Shown: positions 17,602 through 26,096, counted from the stretch's first letter. The stretch is 64,000 bases of DNA from Streptomyces sp. F63 (GCF_018070345.1 NZ_JAGPXX010000023.1:1-64000), one strand, 5' to 3'. Notes: generated by a model from the sequence alone, not told the origin. A program made the numbers and translations.

Positions 17602-17739
17602 ATGAGCGACACCTACACCACCCCCTCCCAGGCCGAGGGCGACCGGGACGACGACCCGCTCGAGCAGCAGCACGAGATGACACCGCGCACCACGCCCTCC
17701 CAGGCGGAAGGCGAACGGGACGACGAGGACGAGGAGTGA
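17602..17739 (+). CDS. 45-residue acidic protein with an internal repeat
   Basis: Begins MSDTYTTPSQAEG and ends with an Asp/Glu run. The motif TTPSQAEGxRDDD occurs twice, near residues 6-18 and 31-43. The ATG has AAGGAG about nine bases upstream, an excellent site for so short a gene. It is strongly acidic, without hydrophobic segments or Cys, and likely disordered. I do not recognise a family. It follows the heptose operon but is separated from it by about 190 bp and a possible terminator. Confidence 0.7.
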   Translation: MSDTYTTPSQAEGDRDDDPLEQQHEMTPRTTPSQAEGERDDEDEE

Positions 17740-18171
17740 CGGAGGCGCACCGGCCCCCCGGGCGACGGACCGGGCCGCCCGGGACCGGCAGCGGGCCGCC
17801 CGGTCCGGCGTGCCCGCCCGGCCCGTGCTGACCGCGGCGGCCGCCGCCCGGCGGTTCCGCCTCCTCCGCACCCCGGACGGGCTCCTGTGGAGGCCGAGCC
17901 GTGCTGCGCATGCCGCTGATGGACTGGCACACCGCGCGCGCCCGCACCGAACTCGGCAACTCGGCTGACACTCGGCTGACAGCCCCGGCGCTCGGCGGAG
18001 GAGACCATCGAGGAGTCCGCCGCTGCCGCCGCCGCACTGCGCTGCGGCGGCTGCCGCGCCCGCGAGTTCGCCCCCGGTCCGCGAGTTCGCCACCGGTCCG
18101 GGGGAACGCACGTGACGCCCCGCCGTGCCGCCGTGGCGCCGGGAGCACCGCGGGGCGGCCGGGCCCGGCGA

Positions 18172-18240
18172 CGCCGTGGTGACCGGCGCGGGCCGCAACG
18201 GCCTCGTCGCCGTCAACCTCGTCGCCGTCAACCTCCTGGG
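18172..18240 (+). pseudogene. Possible remnant of an FAD/NAD(P)-binding oxidoreductase N-terminus
   Basis: In one frame the DNA encodes DAVVTGAGRNGLVAVNL, close to the dinucleotide-binding start of phytoene-dehydrogenase-like oxidoreductases (VGAG-x-NGL-x-A-x-NLL). A perfect 15-bp tandem duplication (18203-18217, 18218-18232) repeats LVAVN, and no similarity continues after it. Best read as a decayed fragment; chance resemblance is possible. Confidence 0.3.
18203..18232 (+). repeat. 15-bp perfect tandem duplication
   Basis: Two identical 15-bp copies, each encoding LVAVN in the oxidoreductase-like fragment. Confidence 0.85.
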
Positions 18241-18336
18241 GCCGTGCCCATGCCCCTGCCCCGGAGCGGACGCGGGGCCCGGCCGCTCCGGGGCAGAGGC
18301 AGGACCGGAGCTCCGCGGAAGGCCCCGGACCGGAGC

Positions 18337-18789
18337 TCAGATGCGGTCGTCGTCGACGATGTGCACCGCGTCCTCCTCCGCCGAGAGCCCGTGCGTCGAG
18401 CCCTCCTGCGAGTACACGTCCTGCTCGCGGGGGCGGTCGGGGTCGGGTTCGTCGTAGAGCAGGCCCGCGCGCGGGTCCTCCTCGCCGTTCTCGTCCTCGT
18501 CCAGCGCCCGGTAGTCGGCCTCCGGGTCCTCCCAGGCGACGGCCCCGCGCGGCTCGGCGAGCTCCGCCGGGTCGGGTTCCGGCACCTCGTCGGACAGCCG
18601 CTCGTCGAGCGTCTCGCCCTCGCGCACCTCGTTCGGGGTCGTCTCGCGGAACTCGGCGAACGTCGGCTGGTCGCCCGGCACCGGCATCTGCTGCGGGTCG
18701 GACGCCCGCTCCTGCTGAGGGGTGCCGTCCTGCAGGTCGGGGATGCCCTCGTCCTCGGGATCCACCGCAGGGTCGTGTGGCGTGGTCAC
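18337..18789 (-). CDS. DUF5709-type small acidic protein
   Basis: 150 residues from a GTG preceded by AAGGAG at good spacing. It is rich in Asp, Glu, Pro and Gly, with segments such as LDERLSDEVPEPD, and a C-terminal DRPREQDVYSQEGSTHGL followed by SAEEDAVHIVDD. It resembles the actinobacterial DUF5709 family, which has no known activity. There are no membrane segments or Cys, so it is probably a soluble, largely disordered cytosolic protein. It lies downstream of the PRC-barrel/DUF2382 gene on the same strand but 341 bp away with a hairpin between, so it likely has its own promoter. Confidence 0.78.
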   Translation of the reverse strand: MTTPHDPAVDPEDEGIPDLQDGTPQQERASDPQQMPVPGDQPTFAEFRETTPNEVREGETLDERLSDEVPEPDPAELAEPRGAVAWEDPEADYRALDEDENGEEDPRAGLLYDEPDPDRPREQDVYSQEGSTHGLSAEEDAVHIVDDDRI

Positions 18790-18910
18790 GGCACCGGCTC
18801 CTTCCATGGTGTGTCCGTCCCCCGGTCTTCCCCCCACGCCGCCCGGGTGCCCGCGCGAGCCGCGGTCATGCGGCGCGCGGCCCGGCCGGACGGCGCGCGG
18901 AGCAGCGGCG

Positions 18911-18970
18911 ACGCGGCGGCACGGGGCGGCACGGGGAGGGACGCGGCGGCACCGGGCGGCACGGGGAGGG
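18911..18970. repeat. 30-bp tandem repeat
   Basis: Copies at 18911-18940 and 18941-18970 differ at one position. Each carries smaller GGCGGCAC-type subrepeats. Non-coding as far as I can see. Confidence 0.85.
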
Positions 18971-19067
18971 ACGGGCCCGCGCCGGGCCGCCGGGCGGCGG
19001 CGCGGGACCGTCCGGAAGCGGCGGGCCCGGTGCGCGGTCCGGTCCGCCACCGGGACCGGCGTCTCCG

Positions 19068-19091
19068 GCCGTCTGCCTCCGGGCAGACGGC
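19068..19091 (-). terminator. Terminator after the PRC-barrel/DUF2382 gene
   Basis: A perfect 10-bp stem (19068-19077 with 19082-19091) and 4-nt loop, about 40 bp past the minus-strand stop at 19131. Confidence 0.75.
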
Positions 19092-19130
19092 GGGCGGCGT
19101 CCGGGCCCGTCCGGGACCCGGACGGAGGTC

Positions 19131-20015
19131 CTAGGAGAAACGATCGCCGCGGCCGCCGCGACCGGGCTGTTCCGGCCCTTCCGCGGTGTCCTTCCCCCGG
19201 CCGCTGTCGTAATCGATCTGCTCCTTGCGGATCTTGGTGCTCACCTCTTCCTCGTCGGTGACCTTCTCGGCCTCCAGCCGGACCCGTTCGACGGGCACGG
19301 TCTCCTTGCGGACCACGGGGCGCTCCTCGTGGAGGGTGATCTCCACCTGCTCCTCCTCGATCGGGGAGGCCGAGGAACGGCCGCGCTCCTCGGGGCTGAG
19401 AGGCTCCCGGGTGACCCGGACCTCCTCGTGGCTGACCGGGACCGTGGTGTGCACGTCCTCGGTGACCACGTGCTTGCGCAGCCGGGCGCGTCCGCTCTCG
19501 TGCTGCTCGGTGTCGACGTACGCGCGCTCCTCGGAACGCGTGACCTCGGGCGTGCCGCGGACGCGGGCGGTCTCGCGCTCGCGGGTGGCGGGCGCCGGGG
19601 CTCCGGCCTGGGCCGGCGTGCCGGCGGAACGCCCGGGCCCGGTGGTCCTCGGGCTGCCCGCGGTGTCCTCGGGGCGCCGTCCAGGACGGTCGCCGGACAC
19701 GCTCAGGTCGTAGTGCCGGTAGAGGTTCTCCTCCTCGGCGGGATCCAGGTGGCCGCCCGCGTCGATGCGCGGCGCCTCCTTGATGTCGTCCTTGCCGTAC
19801 GGGACCTGCAGCCGGTCGGCGGAGACCTGCGCCCCGCCCAGCGGCACGAAGGTCTCCTTGGTGCCGAACATGCCGGTGCGCACCGTGATCCACTCCGGTT
19901 CGCCGGAGGCGTCGTCCAGGTACACCTGCTGGACCGATCCGACCTTCTGGCCGTCCTTGTCGTACAGCGGGCGGCCGGCCAGTTCCTGCGGGCCCGTGCC
20001 GTGCGGTGCAGTCAT
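19131..20015 (-). CDS. PRC-barrel and DUF2382 domain protein
   Basis: 294 residues. Residues about 12-85 are a PRC-barrel (GRPLYDKDGQKVGSVQQVYL, then WITVRTGMFGTKETFVPL). Residues about 165-265 are DUF2382: paired HVVTEDVHTTVPVSHEEVRV and RPVVRKETVPVERVRL segments. A disordered Pro/Thr linker joins them. Members of this architecture are stress-associated in actinobacteria and cyanobacteria, without a known reaction. AAGGAG precedes the ATG. A hairpin follows the stop. It may share its promoter region with nothing else, since the debranching gene ends 207 bp upstream on the same strand. Confidence 0.88.
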   Translation of the reverse strand: MTAPHGTGPQELAGRPLYDKDGQKVGSVQQVYLDDASGEPEWITVRTGMFGTKETFVPLGGAQVSADRLQVPYGKDDIKEAPRIDAGGHLDPAEEENLYRHYDLSVSGDRPGRRPEDTAGSPRTTGPGRSAGTPAQAGAPAPATRERETARVRGTPEVTRSEERAYVDTEQHESGRARLRKHVVTEDVHTTVPVSHEEVRVTREPLSPEERGRSSASPIEEEQVEITLHEERPVVRKETVPVERVRLEAEKVTDEEEVSTKIRKEQIDYDSGRGKDTAEGPEQPGRGGRGDRFS

Positions 20016-20222
20016 CGCTGCGTACTCCTTCCGTGCGATTGCGGGACGAGCAGACGTGCTCTTCTCCATTGCGCCCCGCTTCGCACACCCCTGCGACCGC
20101 AGCCCGGCGGCCCTCCCCGTACCGCATCTCCACACCGGCATGTCCGTGGGCGGATACGGGACGGGCTTTCTGCCGGACGTTGGGCCATACGGGTGATGCG
20201 GCTGAGGTGCCGCCGGCCGTCC

Positions 20223-22214
20223 TCAGCCCACCTGTCCCTTGACCGCGGTCAGCAGGGCCAGCGGAGTGGCGGCGGCCCAGGCCTGCGGCCGGCAGGAGTG
20301 CGGGTACGGCACCGGTGCCGGCTGGTCCCCCCGGTCGTATCCCGCCATGACCTCCGGCAGCCGCCAGCCGTGGGCGGCCGCGGCGTCCACCAGCCCCCGG
20401 GTCACCTGGAGCACCTGTTCCGTCAGCCCGTACTGCGCGAGTCCCAGGACGGCCAGCGCGTTGTCGTGCGGCCGCACCGCACCCTTGTGGTGGGACAGCG
20501 GGTGGTACGCGGACTGGTCCGACGCCAGCGTCCGGATGCCCCAGCCACTGAAGAAGTCCGGCTCCAGCAGGCGCCGCCCGACCGCCTTGCCGTGCTCCCG
20601 GTCCAGGATCCCCGACCACAGCAGGTGCCCCGCCTCCGAGCCGAGGGCCTCGGCCCGCCGCCCCGCCGAGTCCACCGCCTGCGCCGGGAAGTCCTTCCCG
20701 TCCATCCAGAACTCCTGGTGGAACCGCTCGCGCAGCGCGGCCGCCGCCGTCTCCAGGCGCCCGGCGAAGCCGGGGTCCTCCCAGACGGTGCGCGCCAGGG
20801 CTGCCGTGCGGACCAGCGCGTCGTAGGCGTACCCCTGCACCTCGGCCACCGCCACCGGGCCCTTCGTCCGCACCCCCCGGCCGAAGCAGAGCGCGCCGGG
20901 GGTGTCCTTCCAGCTCCGGCCGGCCGCGGCGGTGCCGTCCACACCCCCGGGCGCCGCGCAGGCGAGCCAGCCGAGCCCGGACAGCCCGCCGTCGCGGAAC
21001 ATCCACTCGACCGCCGACCGCGCCGGCTTCTCCAGCACCACGGCGAGGCCGGTGTCCGCGGTGCGCTCGGTGTAGGCGTGCAGCAGGACGAGGAACAGCG
21101 GGGTGGAGTCGACGGCCCCGTAGTAGCGCCCGTACGGCACCTGCCGGAAGCAGGACAGTTCACCGTGGCGCAGCTCGTGCACGATCCGGCCGGGCTGCTC
21201 CTGCCGCTCGGGGTCGTAGGTCCCGCCCTGCGCGGCGGCGAGCGCCGGCAGGGTCGCGGCGGCGAGCCCGGGCCGGTACGGCAGGGCGAAGAGCGAGGTC
21301 AGCAGGGCGTCCCGGCCGACCAGGGCCAGATACCAGGGGATGCCCGCGGCGGGCACCCGCAGCGGCTCGCCGTCCGGACCGGTCGCGGGGGCCCGGAGCC
21401 CGGCCAGATCGGCCAGCCCCTGCTCACAGGCGCGGGCCAGTTCGGTCCAGCCGATGACGTCGCGGGGCCGCGGATAGGCGCCGGCGAAGGACGCGTTGTC
21501 GGCGGCGACCCGTGCCAGCGCGTCGCCCGGCGGGCGGATGTGCGGGGGAGAGGAGGGGGTCGTGCCGGAGGGCAGTGCGCAGGCCTGGACGAGGATCTCG
21601 GCCTCCCCGTGCGGCGGGAGCTCCGTCCGCCACTCCAGGATCCGCGCGGTGCCCTCCCCGGGCCGGGCCACCGCCTCCGGCGAGGGCACCGCGCGCACCA
21701 CGGTCCGGGAGTGCCAGGAGGGCTCACCGGAGGGCGCCACCCGCTCGTAGCCGAACTCCACGCCGTCGGGGCGCTCCAGCGCGGAGCGGACCGCGCCCGG
21801 CTTCTCGTAGACGCGGTTCTCGAAGCGCAGCTCGAACTGGTCGGCGAAGTCGGCGTCCACGGTGAGCGCGATCCGTGCGACGGTGCGCGCGGGGCGGTTG
21901 CTCGTCACCCGCAGCAGCTCCAGCAACGACCGTTCGGCGACGGCCTGTTCGCGGAAGACCGTGTACGAGGGCGGCTCCGCGCGGCTGCCCGGCGGGGTGA
22001 GGACGGCGGCCAGCGGCCGGTCGGGCCCGGCCTGCCGGGCGGGGACGAGGACCTCCGGGGCCGCGCCCTCCAGAGTGAGCCGCCAGCGGCTGAGGTGGCG
22101 CCCGTCCCGGGCGAACAGCCCGTCGGGTGAGGCGCCGCGCGCCTCCGTGATGTCGCCGGAGTCGTTCACCGCGGCGAACGTGCCGTCGTGTACGAGGAGA
22201 TGGTGTCCGGTCAT
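20223..22214 (-). CDS. Glycogen-debranching-like / amylo-alpha-1,6-glucosidase family protein
   Basis: 663 residues. The N-terminal 200 or so match the bacterial glycogen-debranching N-terminal domain (DGTFAAVNDSGDI, then GLFARDGRHLSRWRL). The C-terminal part is a six-hairpin (alpha/alpha)6 glycosidase domain, with GIPWYLALVGRDALLTS, YGRYYGAVDSTPLFLVLLHA and WGIRTLASDQSAYHPLSH. Family members act on alpha-glucans or are of unknown specificity. The Arg-Asp and Asp-Ser-Thr motifs are intact. With the GH15 protein and TPP enzyme later in the window it suggests carbohydrate-storage handling. No signal peptide is seen, so it is probably cytosolic. Confidence 0.85.
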   Translation of the reverse strand: MTGHHLLVHDGTFAAVNDSGDITEARGASPDGLFARDGRHLSRWRLTLEGAAPEVLVPARQAGPDRPLAAVLTPPGSRAEPPSYTVFREQAVAERSLLELLRVTSNRPARTVARIALTVDADFADQFELRFENRVYEKPGAVRSALERPDGVEFGYERVAPSGEPSWHSRTVVRAVPSPEAVARPGEGTARILEWRTELPPHGEAEILVQACALPSGTTPSSPPHIRPPGDALARVAADNASFAGAYPRPRDVIGWTELARACEQGLADLAGLRAPATGPDGEPLRVPAAGIPWYLALVGRDALLTSLFALPYRPGLAAATLPALAAAQGGTYDPERQEQPGRIVHELRHGELSCFRQVPYGRYYGAVDSTPLFLVLLHAYTERTADTGLAVVLEKPARSAVEWMFRDGGLSGLGWLACAAPGGVDGTAAAGRSWKDTPGALCFGRGVRTKGPVAVAEVQGYAYDALVRTAALARTVWEDPGFAGRLETAAAALRERFHQEFWMDGKDFPAQAVDSAGRRAEALGSEAGHLLWSGILDREHGKAVGRRLLEPDFFSGWGIRTLASDQSAYHPLSHHKGAVRPHDNALAVLGLAQYGLTEQVLQVTRGLVDAAAAHGWRLPEVMAGYDRGDQPAPVPYPHSCRPQAWAAATPLALLTAVKGQVG

Positions 22215-22642
22215 CGGGGGGAACTGCCCTTCGTCGGGCTCCCTGCGGAGCGGGTTCCAGGAGGCCGGGGGCGCGGACCCCGCCGCGGTGCGGATCGGCC
22301 GGGGGCTCGCGGGAAATCGGTATCACAGGCGGCGTCCGGCACCCGGTGGCGCGCGAGCCGCGCCGCGCGAGTTCGCCGTACCGGTCCAGCCCCGCCGCGG
22401 ACCGCCGGGGCCGGGGCGGGAGCCCCGAACCCGGGGGCGGCGCGCGGGGGATACGCCACGGGGAACGGGGCACGCGGGGAGAGGGCCGCGCGCGTGCCGC
22501 CCGGCTGATCCGAACCGGTGGAGCACGCGGCACGGCCCCTGCGGGTCGGGCGGCGTCCGCGCGCACCGGCGCCCCGCGTCTCCTACGGTTCGTGGTGAGG
22601 GCCCGCAGCAAGCACATCCCGACGGGCAGAGGAGCGCCGCCG
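22215..22642. other. 428-bp divergent intergenic region
   Basis: Lies between the start of the debranching-like gene (minus) and that of the next plus-strand gene. Very GC-rich, with a slightly more AT-rich patch near 22311-22326. No gene, strong hairpin or clear promoter consensus seen. Confidence 0.5.
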
Positions 22643-23011
22643 ATGAGTACCGAGCAGAGGCCGACCCATGTCAGCGTCCAGCTCACCGACTGTGCCCGGG
22701 ACGACGCGCAGGCGGTGTTCGCCGCCCTCGGCCGGGCGTTCCCGCTCGTCGTCGAACCGGCCGGCCACGGGGCCGGCGCGGTGGACGGCCGCCCCACGGT
22801 GTGGTCGACGACGGTGGACGTGGCCCGGTCGGGCGGGCATGTGGACGGCGGCCCGCTGGGGGGTGCCGTGATCGCGGACCTCTCCGGCGGCTACCAGGCC
22901 GTCGGAAAGGTGCGGGAGGCCCTGGAGGAGTGCTTCCACGCGGAGGACAAGGGCAGCGCTTCCGGCGACCAGGAGATGGAGATCCGGCTGCGCATCACCC
23001 CGCGCGACTGA
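22643..23011 (+). CDS. Conserved-looking hypothetical protein, 122 aa
   Basis: Soluble 122-residue protein beginning MSTEQRPTHVSVQLTD, with a central VWSTTVDVARSG segment and an acidic C-terminal helix region (EALEECFHAEDKGSASG). Alternating beta and alpha segments suggest a small compact fold. The ATG has AGAGGAG at workable spacing and codon use is normal for the region. I do not recognise the family. It stands alone between two non-coding stretches. Confidence 0.65.
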   Translation: MSTEQRPTHVSVQLTDCARDDAQAVFAALGRAFPLVVEPAGHGAGAVDGRPTVWSTTVDVARSGGHVDGGPLGGAVIADLSGGYQAVGKVREALEECFHAEDKGSASGDQEMEIRLRITPRD

Positions 23012-23447
23012 GCGGGCGGCGGCGCGCCGTCCCGCCCGCGCCGCCGGGAGCCCGGCCCCGCTCGCGGCGCCCCCGGTGCCGATGGGGGAGAAGAGCACTA
23101 CTGATTCGTTGTTAAACTATGTGGAGCGCCGTCGGCCGGCAGGAACACGGTTCCGCTCGCCGCGAGGCGGGCGCGGGGACGGCGCTCCCCGTACGGTCCC
23201 GGTCAGGTCCCCCCGTCCTGGCCGGGACCTTCCCGTTCGGCGCCGCGGCCGCACACCGCCCCGCAGCGGGCCGGCGGAGGTGTGAGCCGCCCAGCGCCGC
23301 GAACCGCTTCCGCGGGGCCGCGCTCCGGGACGTGCGCCCCGCCGCCGTGTCGCCGCCCCGCGCCGTCGTCCGCGCGTCCGGCCGCCCCACGGGCCGGACC
23401 GGGACCCGGGTGGAGCCGTACCGGCCGGAAGGGTGCACCATCGGCGG
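23012..23447. other. 436-bp region without a supported gene
   Basis: Mostly GC-rich, with one striking AT-rich patch at about 23096-23122 (TTGTTAAACTATG core), which may mark a promoter for the DUF309 gene. Translations across the rest are Arg/Pro/Ala-rich and not protein-like. Confidence 0.45.
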
Positions 23448-24227
23448 ATGGAGACTGAACGACAGCAGGAGGGCGGAGACCCGGCGTGCTGGCTCGACCG
23501 GGTCTGTGACGAGTGCGGCCGCATGCGCGAGGGACCCGATCCCGCCGTCTGCGAGAACTGCGGCACGCCCGGCCGCGCCCGCACCGGCGCGCCGGCCCGG
23601 CTCCCGGACCCGTCCCGCGGCGGCGGGGGCGGGGGCGGCGGGGGCGCGGGGGACGACCGCGACCGCGACGCGGAGGGCCGTGCGCGCAACGCCCGCCCGC
23701 GCGACGGGCTCGGCAGGCCCCTGCCCTACGGCGCACCGGGCGTCGAGCGCCAGCCCGAAGGGGTCCTCCGCACCCCCCGCCGGACCCTGGAGGAGGCGCA
23801 GCGGCTCCTCGACGAGGGCAAGCCCTTCCACGCCCACGAGGTGCTGGAGGACGCCTGGAAGGCGGCCGGGGAGCGCCCCGAACGGCCGCTGTGGCGCGCC
23901 ATGGCGCAGCTGGCGGTCGGCATGACCCACGCGGCCCGCGGCAACATCAAGGGGGCGGTGGCCCTGCTGGGGCGGGCGGCCGACGGCATCGAGCCCTATG
24001 CCGCCGCGCCGCCGTTCGGCGTCGACGCGGCCGGGCTCACCGCCTGGGCCCGCCGGTCCGCCGCCCGGCTGTCCGCGGAGGGGACGCCGCCCGGCCCCGC
24101 CGCACCCCCGCGTCTCCGCGCGGCCGGTGCGCGCGGCGAGACGGCCGGTGCGCGCGGCGAGACGACGGGACCGGCCGGGGGCACCGGGGGAGCGGCGGGC
24201 GCCGGCGACATCGGCGCCCGGGGCTGA
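23448..24227 (+). CDS. DUF309 protein with N-terminal zinc-ribbon-like Cys motif
   Basis: 259 residues. Residues about 20-42 carry two CxxC pairs (CDECG and CENCG), as in a zinc ribbon. A Gly-rich disordered linker with a run of glycines follows. Residues about 105-195 are DUF309: FHAHEVLEDAWKAAGERPE and AQLAVGMTHAARGN-KGA, the conserved helical pair with HxxHE-like residues. The C-terminal tail contains a duplicated GARGET unit. DUF309 proteins are small and of unknown function; the zinc-ribbon fusion is less usual. The start is uncertain (ATG 23448 or GTG 23433). Confidence 0.75.
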   Translation: METERQQEGGDPACWLDRVCDECGRMREGPDPAVCENCGTPGRARTGAPARLPDPSRGGGGGGGGGAGDDRDRDAEGRARNARPRDGLGRPLPYGAPGVERQPEGVLRTPRRTLEEAQRLLDEGKPFHAHEVLEDAWKAAGERPERPLWRAMAQLAVGMTHAARGNIKGAVALLGRAADGIEPYAAAPPFGVDAAGLTAWARRSAARLSAEGTPPGPAAPPRLRAAGARGETAGARGETTGPAGGTGGAAGAGDIGARG

Positions 24228-24258
24228 TCCCCACCGGGCTCCCGGATCCGGTCCGGAC

Positions 24259-24300
24259 GCACGGCAGGGCCTCGGCGCGTACGCCCAGGCCCTGCCGTGC
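24259..24300. terminator. Bidirectional terminator hairpin
   Basis: A perfect 14-bp stem (24259-24272 with 24287-24300) and 14-nt loop, placed between the convergent DUF309 and XRE genes. Confidence 0.85.
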
Positions 24301-24343
24301 GCCGGCCCGTCCCCGCGGGTCGCCCACCCGTGGGGAGCCGGAA

Positions 24344-25252
24344 TCAGCCGAGCTCCGCCAGGATCTTCTCCAGGAAGGGCACCGTGCTGCTGGGCTGGTC
24401 CGCCTCGGCGCACAGCCGGTCCATGACGGCCAGGTAGTTGTCCAGGTCCTCCTGCTTGTCCAGGTACAGGGCGCTGGTCAGCTGCTCCAGGTACACGATG
24501 TCCGGCAGGTCCGGCTCCAGGAACCGCAGAATCGTGATGGGGCCGCCCGCGGCGGAGACGCCGCCGATGCTGAACGGGGCCACCTGCAGCACGATGTTGG
24601 GCTGCCGCGACATGTCGATGAGGTGTTCGATCTGCTCCCGCATCACGGCGTTGCCGCCGAGCGGTCTGCGCAGCGCGGCCTCGTCGAGCACCGCCCACAG
24701 CCGGGGCGCGCCCGGCCGGTGCAGCAGCTCCTGACGGGTCATCCGCAGCCGGACGCGGCGCTCGATCTCCGAGGCGGCGGCACGCGGGTGCCCGAGATGG
24801 GTGACGGCGCGTGCGTACCCTTCCGTCTGCAACAGGCCGGGTACGAACTGGTTCTCGTACGTGCGGATGACGGAGGCGGCCTCTTCCAGGCCGAGGTGGG
24901 TCTCGAACCAGCCGGGCAGGATGTCGCTGTACTGGTGCCACCAGCCGGGCTCGGTGGCCCGGCGGGCGAGGGCGAGGAAGTCCTGTCGCTCGTTCTCGTC
25001 CGTGACGTTGTAGAGCGTCAGGAGATCGGCGACGTCGCGTTCCTTGCAGCCGACCCGCCCCAGCTCCAGCCGGCTGATCTTCGCGTGGGAGCCCCGGATC
25101 GCGTCGGCGGCGGCCTTCACGGAGACACCCCGCGCCTCGCGCAGCTTGCGCAGTTGTGTGCCGAGGACGATCCGCAGGACGGTCGGTCCACCCTGCGGAT
25201 GCTCGAGAAAGCGCCTTATCGATGGTTCAAGGCCCGGCCGAGCGGCGGTCAT
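24344..25252 (-). CDS. XRE-family regulator with DUF5753 domain (second whiJ-like unit)
   Basis: 302 residues. HTH at about 28-85 (GTQLRKLREARGVSVKAAAD, then AKISRLELGR). DUF5753 follows from about 105 (YENQFVPGLLQTEGYARAV; LDEAALRRPLGG). The ATG at 25252 has AGGGGAG just upstream. It lies 91 bp downstream of the DUF397 gene on the same strand, the reverse of the order in the first unit at 6012-7051. There is no ATPase gene beside it. It is likely to act with the DUF397 protein and to bind the TTGCA repeats upstream, by inference. Confidence 0.9.
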   Translation of the reverse strand: MTAARPGLEPSIRRFLEHPQGGPTVLRIVLGTQLRKLREARGVSVKAAADAIRGSHAKISRLELGRVGCKERDVADLLTLYNVTDENERQDFLALARRATEPGWWHQYSDILPGWFETHLGLEEAASVIRTYENQFVPGLLQTEGYARAVTHLGHPRAAASEIERRVRLRMTRQELLHRPGAPRLWAVLDEAALRRPLGGNAVMREQIEHLIDMSRQPNIVLQVAPFSIGGVSAAGGPITILRFLEPDLPDIVYLEQLTSALYLDKQEDLDNYLAVMDRLCAEADQPSSTVPFLEKILAELG

Positions 25253-25343
25253 GCTGGCTCCCCTGAGCGAATGGGCGAGTGCCCAGTGTTCCACCACGGG
25301 GCCCGTCTCGTACAGCAACAGAGCGTCACTGCGCGGCGGGTCG

Positions 25344-25592
25344 TCACTTCTCGCCGACCATACCGTCGAACTCGCCGTCCTTGGCGCCGAGGAGGAACAC
25401 GGCGATCTCGTCGAGCGTGTAGACGAGGGCCGGTCCCTCCGGGTCGCGGGAGTTGCGCAGGGCGATGCCGCCTCCCGGAAGCCTGGCCAGTTCCACGCAG
25501 TTGCCGCTGGGGTTGCTGTGGCGGCTCTTCTGCCACGCCACCCCGACCAGCCGCGCCGCCGACACACCGTTCTCGTACTGCTGTTGCACCAT
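25344..25592 (-). CDS. DUF397 protein (second unit)
   Basis: 82 residues. The DUF397 core is WQKSRHSNPSGNCVELARL followed by IALRNSRDPEGPALVYT. It has an N-terminal extension (MVQQQYENGVSAARLVGV) and a longer C-terminus than the first DUF397 in the window. GAAGAGG precedes the ATG. It is first in a two-gene minus-strand unit with the XRE gene. Three 12-bp-spaced TTGCA repeats lie about 75-105 bp upstream. Confidence 0.9.
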   Translation of the reverse strand: MVQQQYENGVSAARLVGVAWQKSRHSNPSGNCVELARLPGGGIALRNSRDPEGPALVYTLDEIAVFLLGAKDGEFDGMVGEK

Positions 25593-25667
25593 TCGCCTCT
25601 TCTCTTGATTTTCCGGGCACGGGCGTGACCTACCGTCACCCCGTACTGAAGTCGGCCCGGAATGCAA

Positions 25668-25696
25668 TTGCAAGTGTTCTTGCAGATGTACTTGCA
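25668..25696. promoter_or_regulatory. Three TTGCA iterons at 12-bp spacing (candidate operator)
   Basis: TTGCA occurs at 25668, 25680 and 25692, exactly 12 bp apart, in an AT-richer patch of the divergent region between DUF397 (minus) and the small plus-strand gene at 25851. The regular phasing and location suggest direct-repeat binding by the neighbouring XRE protein. Confidence 0.6.
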
Positions 25697-25850
25697 GTGA
25701 CTGTGCGACTCCGGCGATAGTGAGACCGGACACGGCCGCGCCGCTCGCCGGGGAAGGCGGGCGGGGGACGCCGGCGGCGCGGCCGTGTCCGAGCACGCCC
25801 CTAGCAGGCCGTCGCCGGCGCGCGGAGACCGACCGGCGGAGCACAGAGGA

Positions 25851-26096
25851 GTGGTGAGCGTCAGCAGCAACCGCAAGCCCGCTTCGAGCTGCGCCATCGG
25901 CGAGCTCGCCCTGGACGCCAGGCAGGGGCGGGTAGGAGTCGTCATGGACACCCAAGGCGGCCGCATGTACCTGCGGCGCCCCGAGGGCGGCCGCGAGTGG
26001 GAAGCGGCCCCCCAGGACGTCCGACCGGCCACCCCCCGAGAAGCGGCCGAGGGCGCGGCCCACAGCGCGTATCCGCAGCAGAGAGGTTCCGTATGA
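25851..26096 (+). CDS. Small conserved Streptomyces-type hypothetical, 81 aa
   Basis: 81 residues from a GTG with GGAG nine bases upstream (a second GTG follows at once). The core is GELALDARQGRVGVVMDTQG followed by MYLRRPEGGREWEA, a small beta-rich unit, with a Pro/Ala tail. Its stop overlaps the next start by 4 nt (ATGA), so the two are coupled. I recognise the pattern as a common companion of the DUF7848-like gene next to XRE/DUF397 units, but no function is known. Confidence 0.75.
   Translation: MVSVSSNRKPASSCAIGELALDARQGRVGVVMDTQGGRMYLRRPEGGREWEAAPQDVRPATPREAAEGAAHSAYPQQRGSV

Larger units (their letters stand above)
17740..18336. other. 597-bp region with no intact gene
   Basis: Apart from the oxidoreductase-like fragment near 18172-18240, I find no frame with protein-like composition. 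Candidate translations are Arg/Pro/Ala-rich shadows. The DUF5709 gene on the minus strand ends at 18337, so the right part may hold its terminator. Confidence 0.5.
18790..19130. other. 341-bp spacer with tandem repeat and terminator
   Basis: Contains a 30-bp tandem repeat (18911-18970) and the hairpin at 19068-19091. The promoter of the DUF5709 gene should be at its left end; I cannot pick out clear -10/-35 boxes. No gene seen. Confidence 0.5.
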
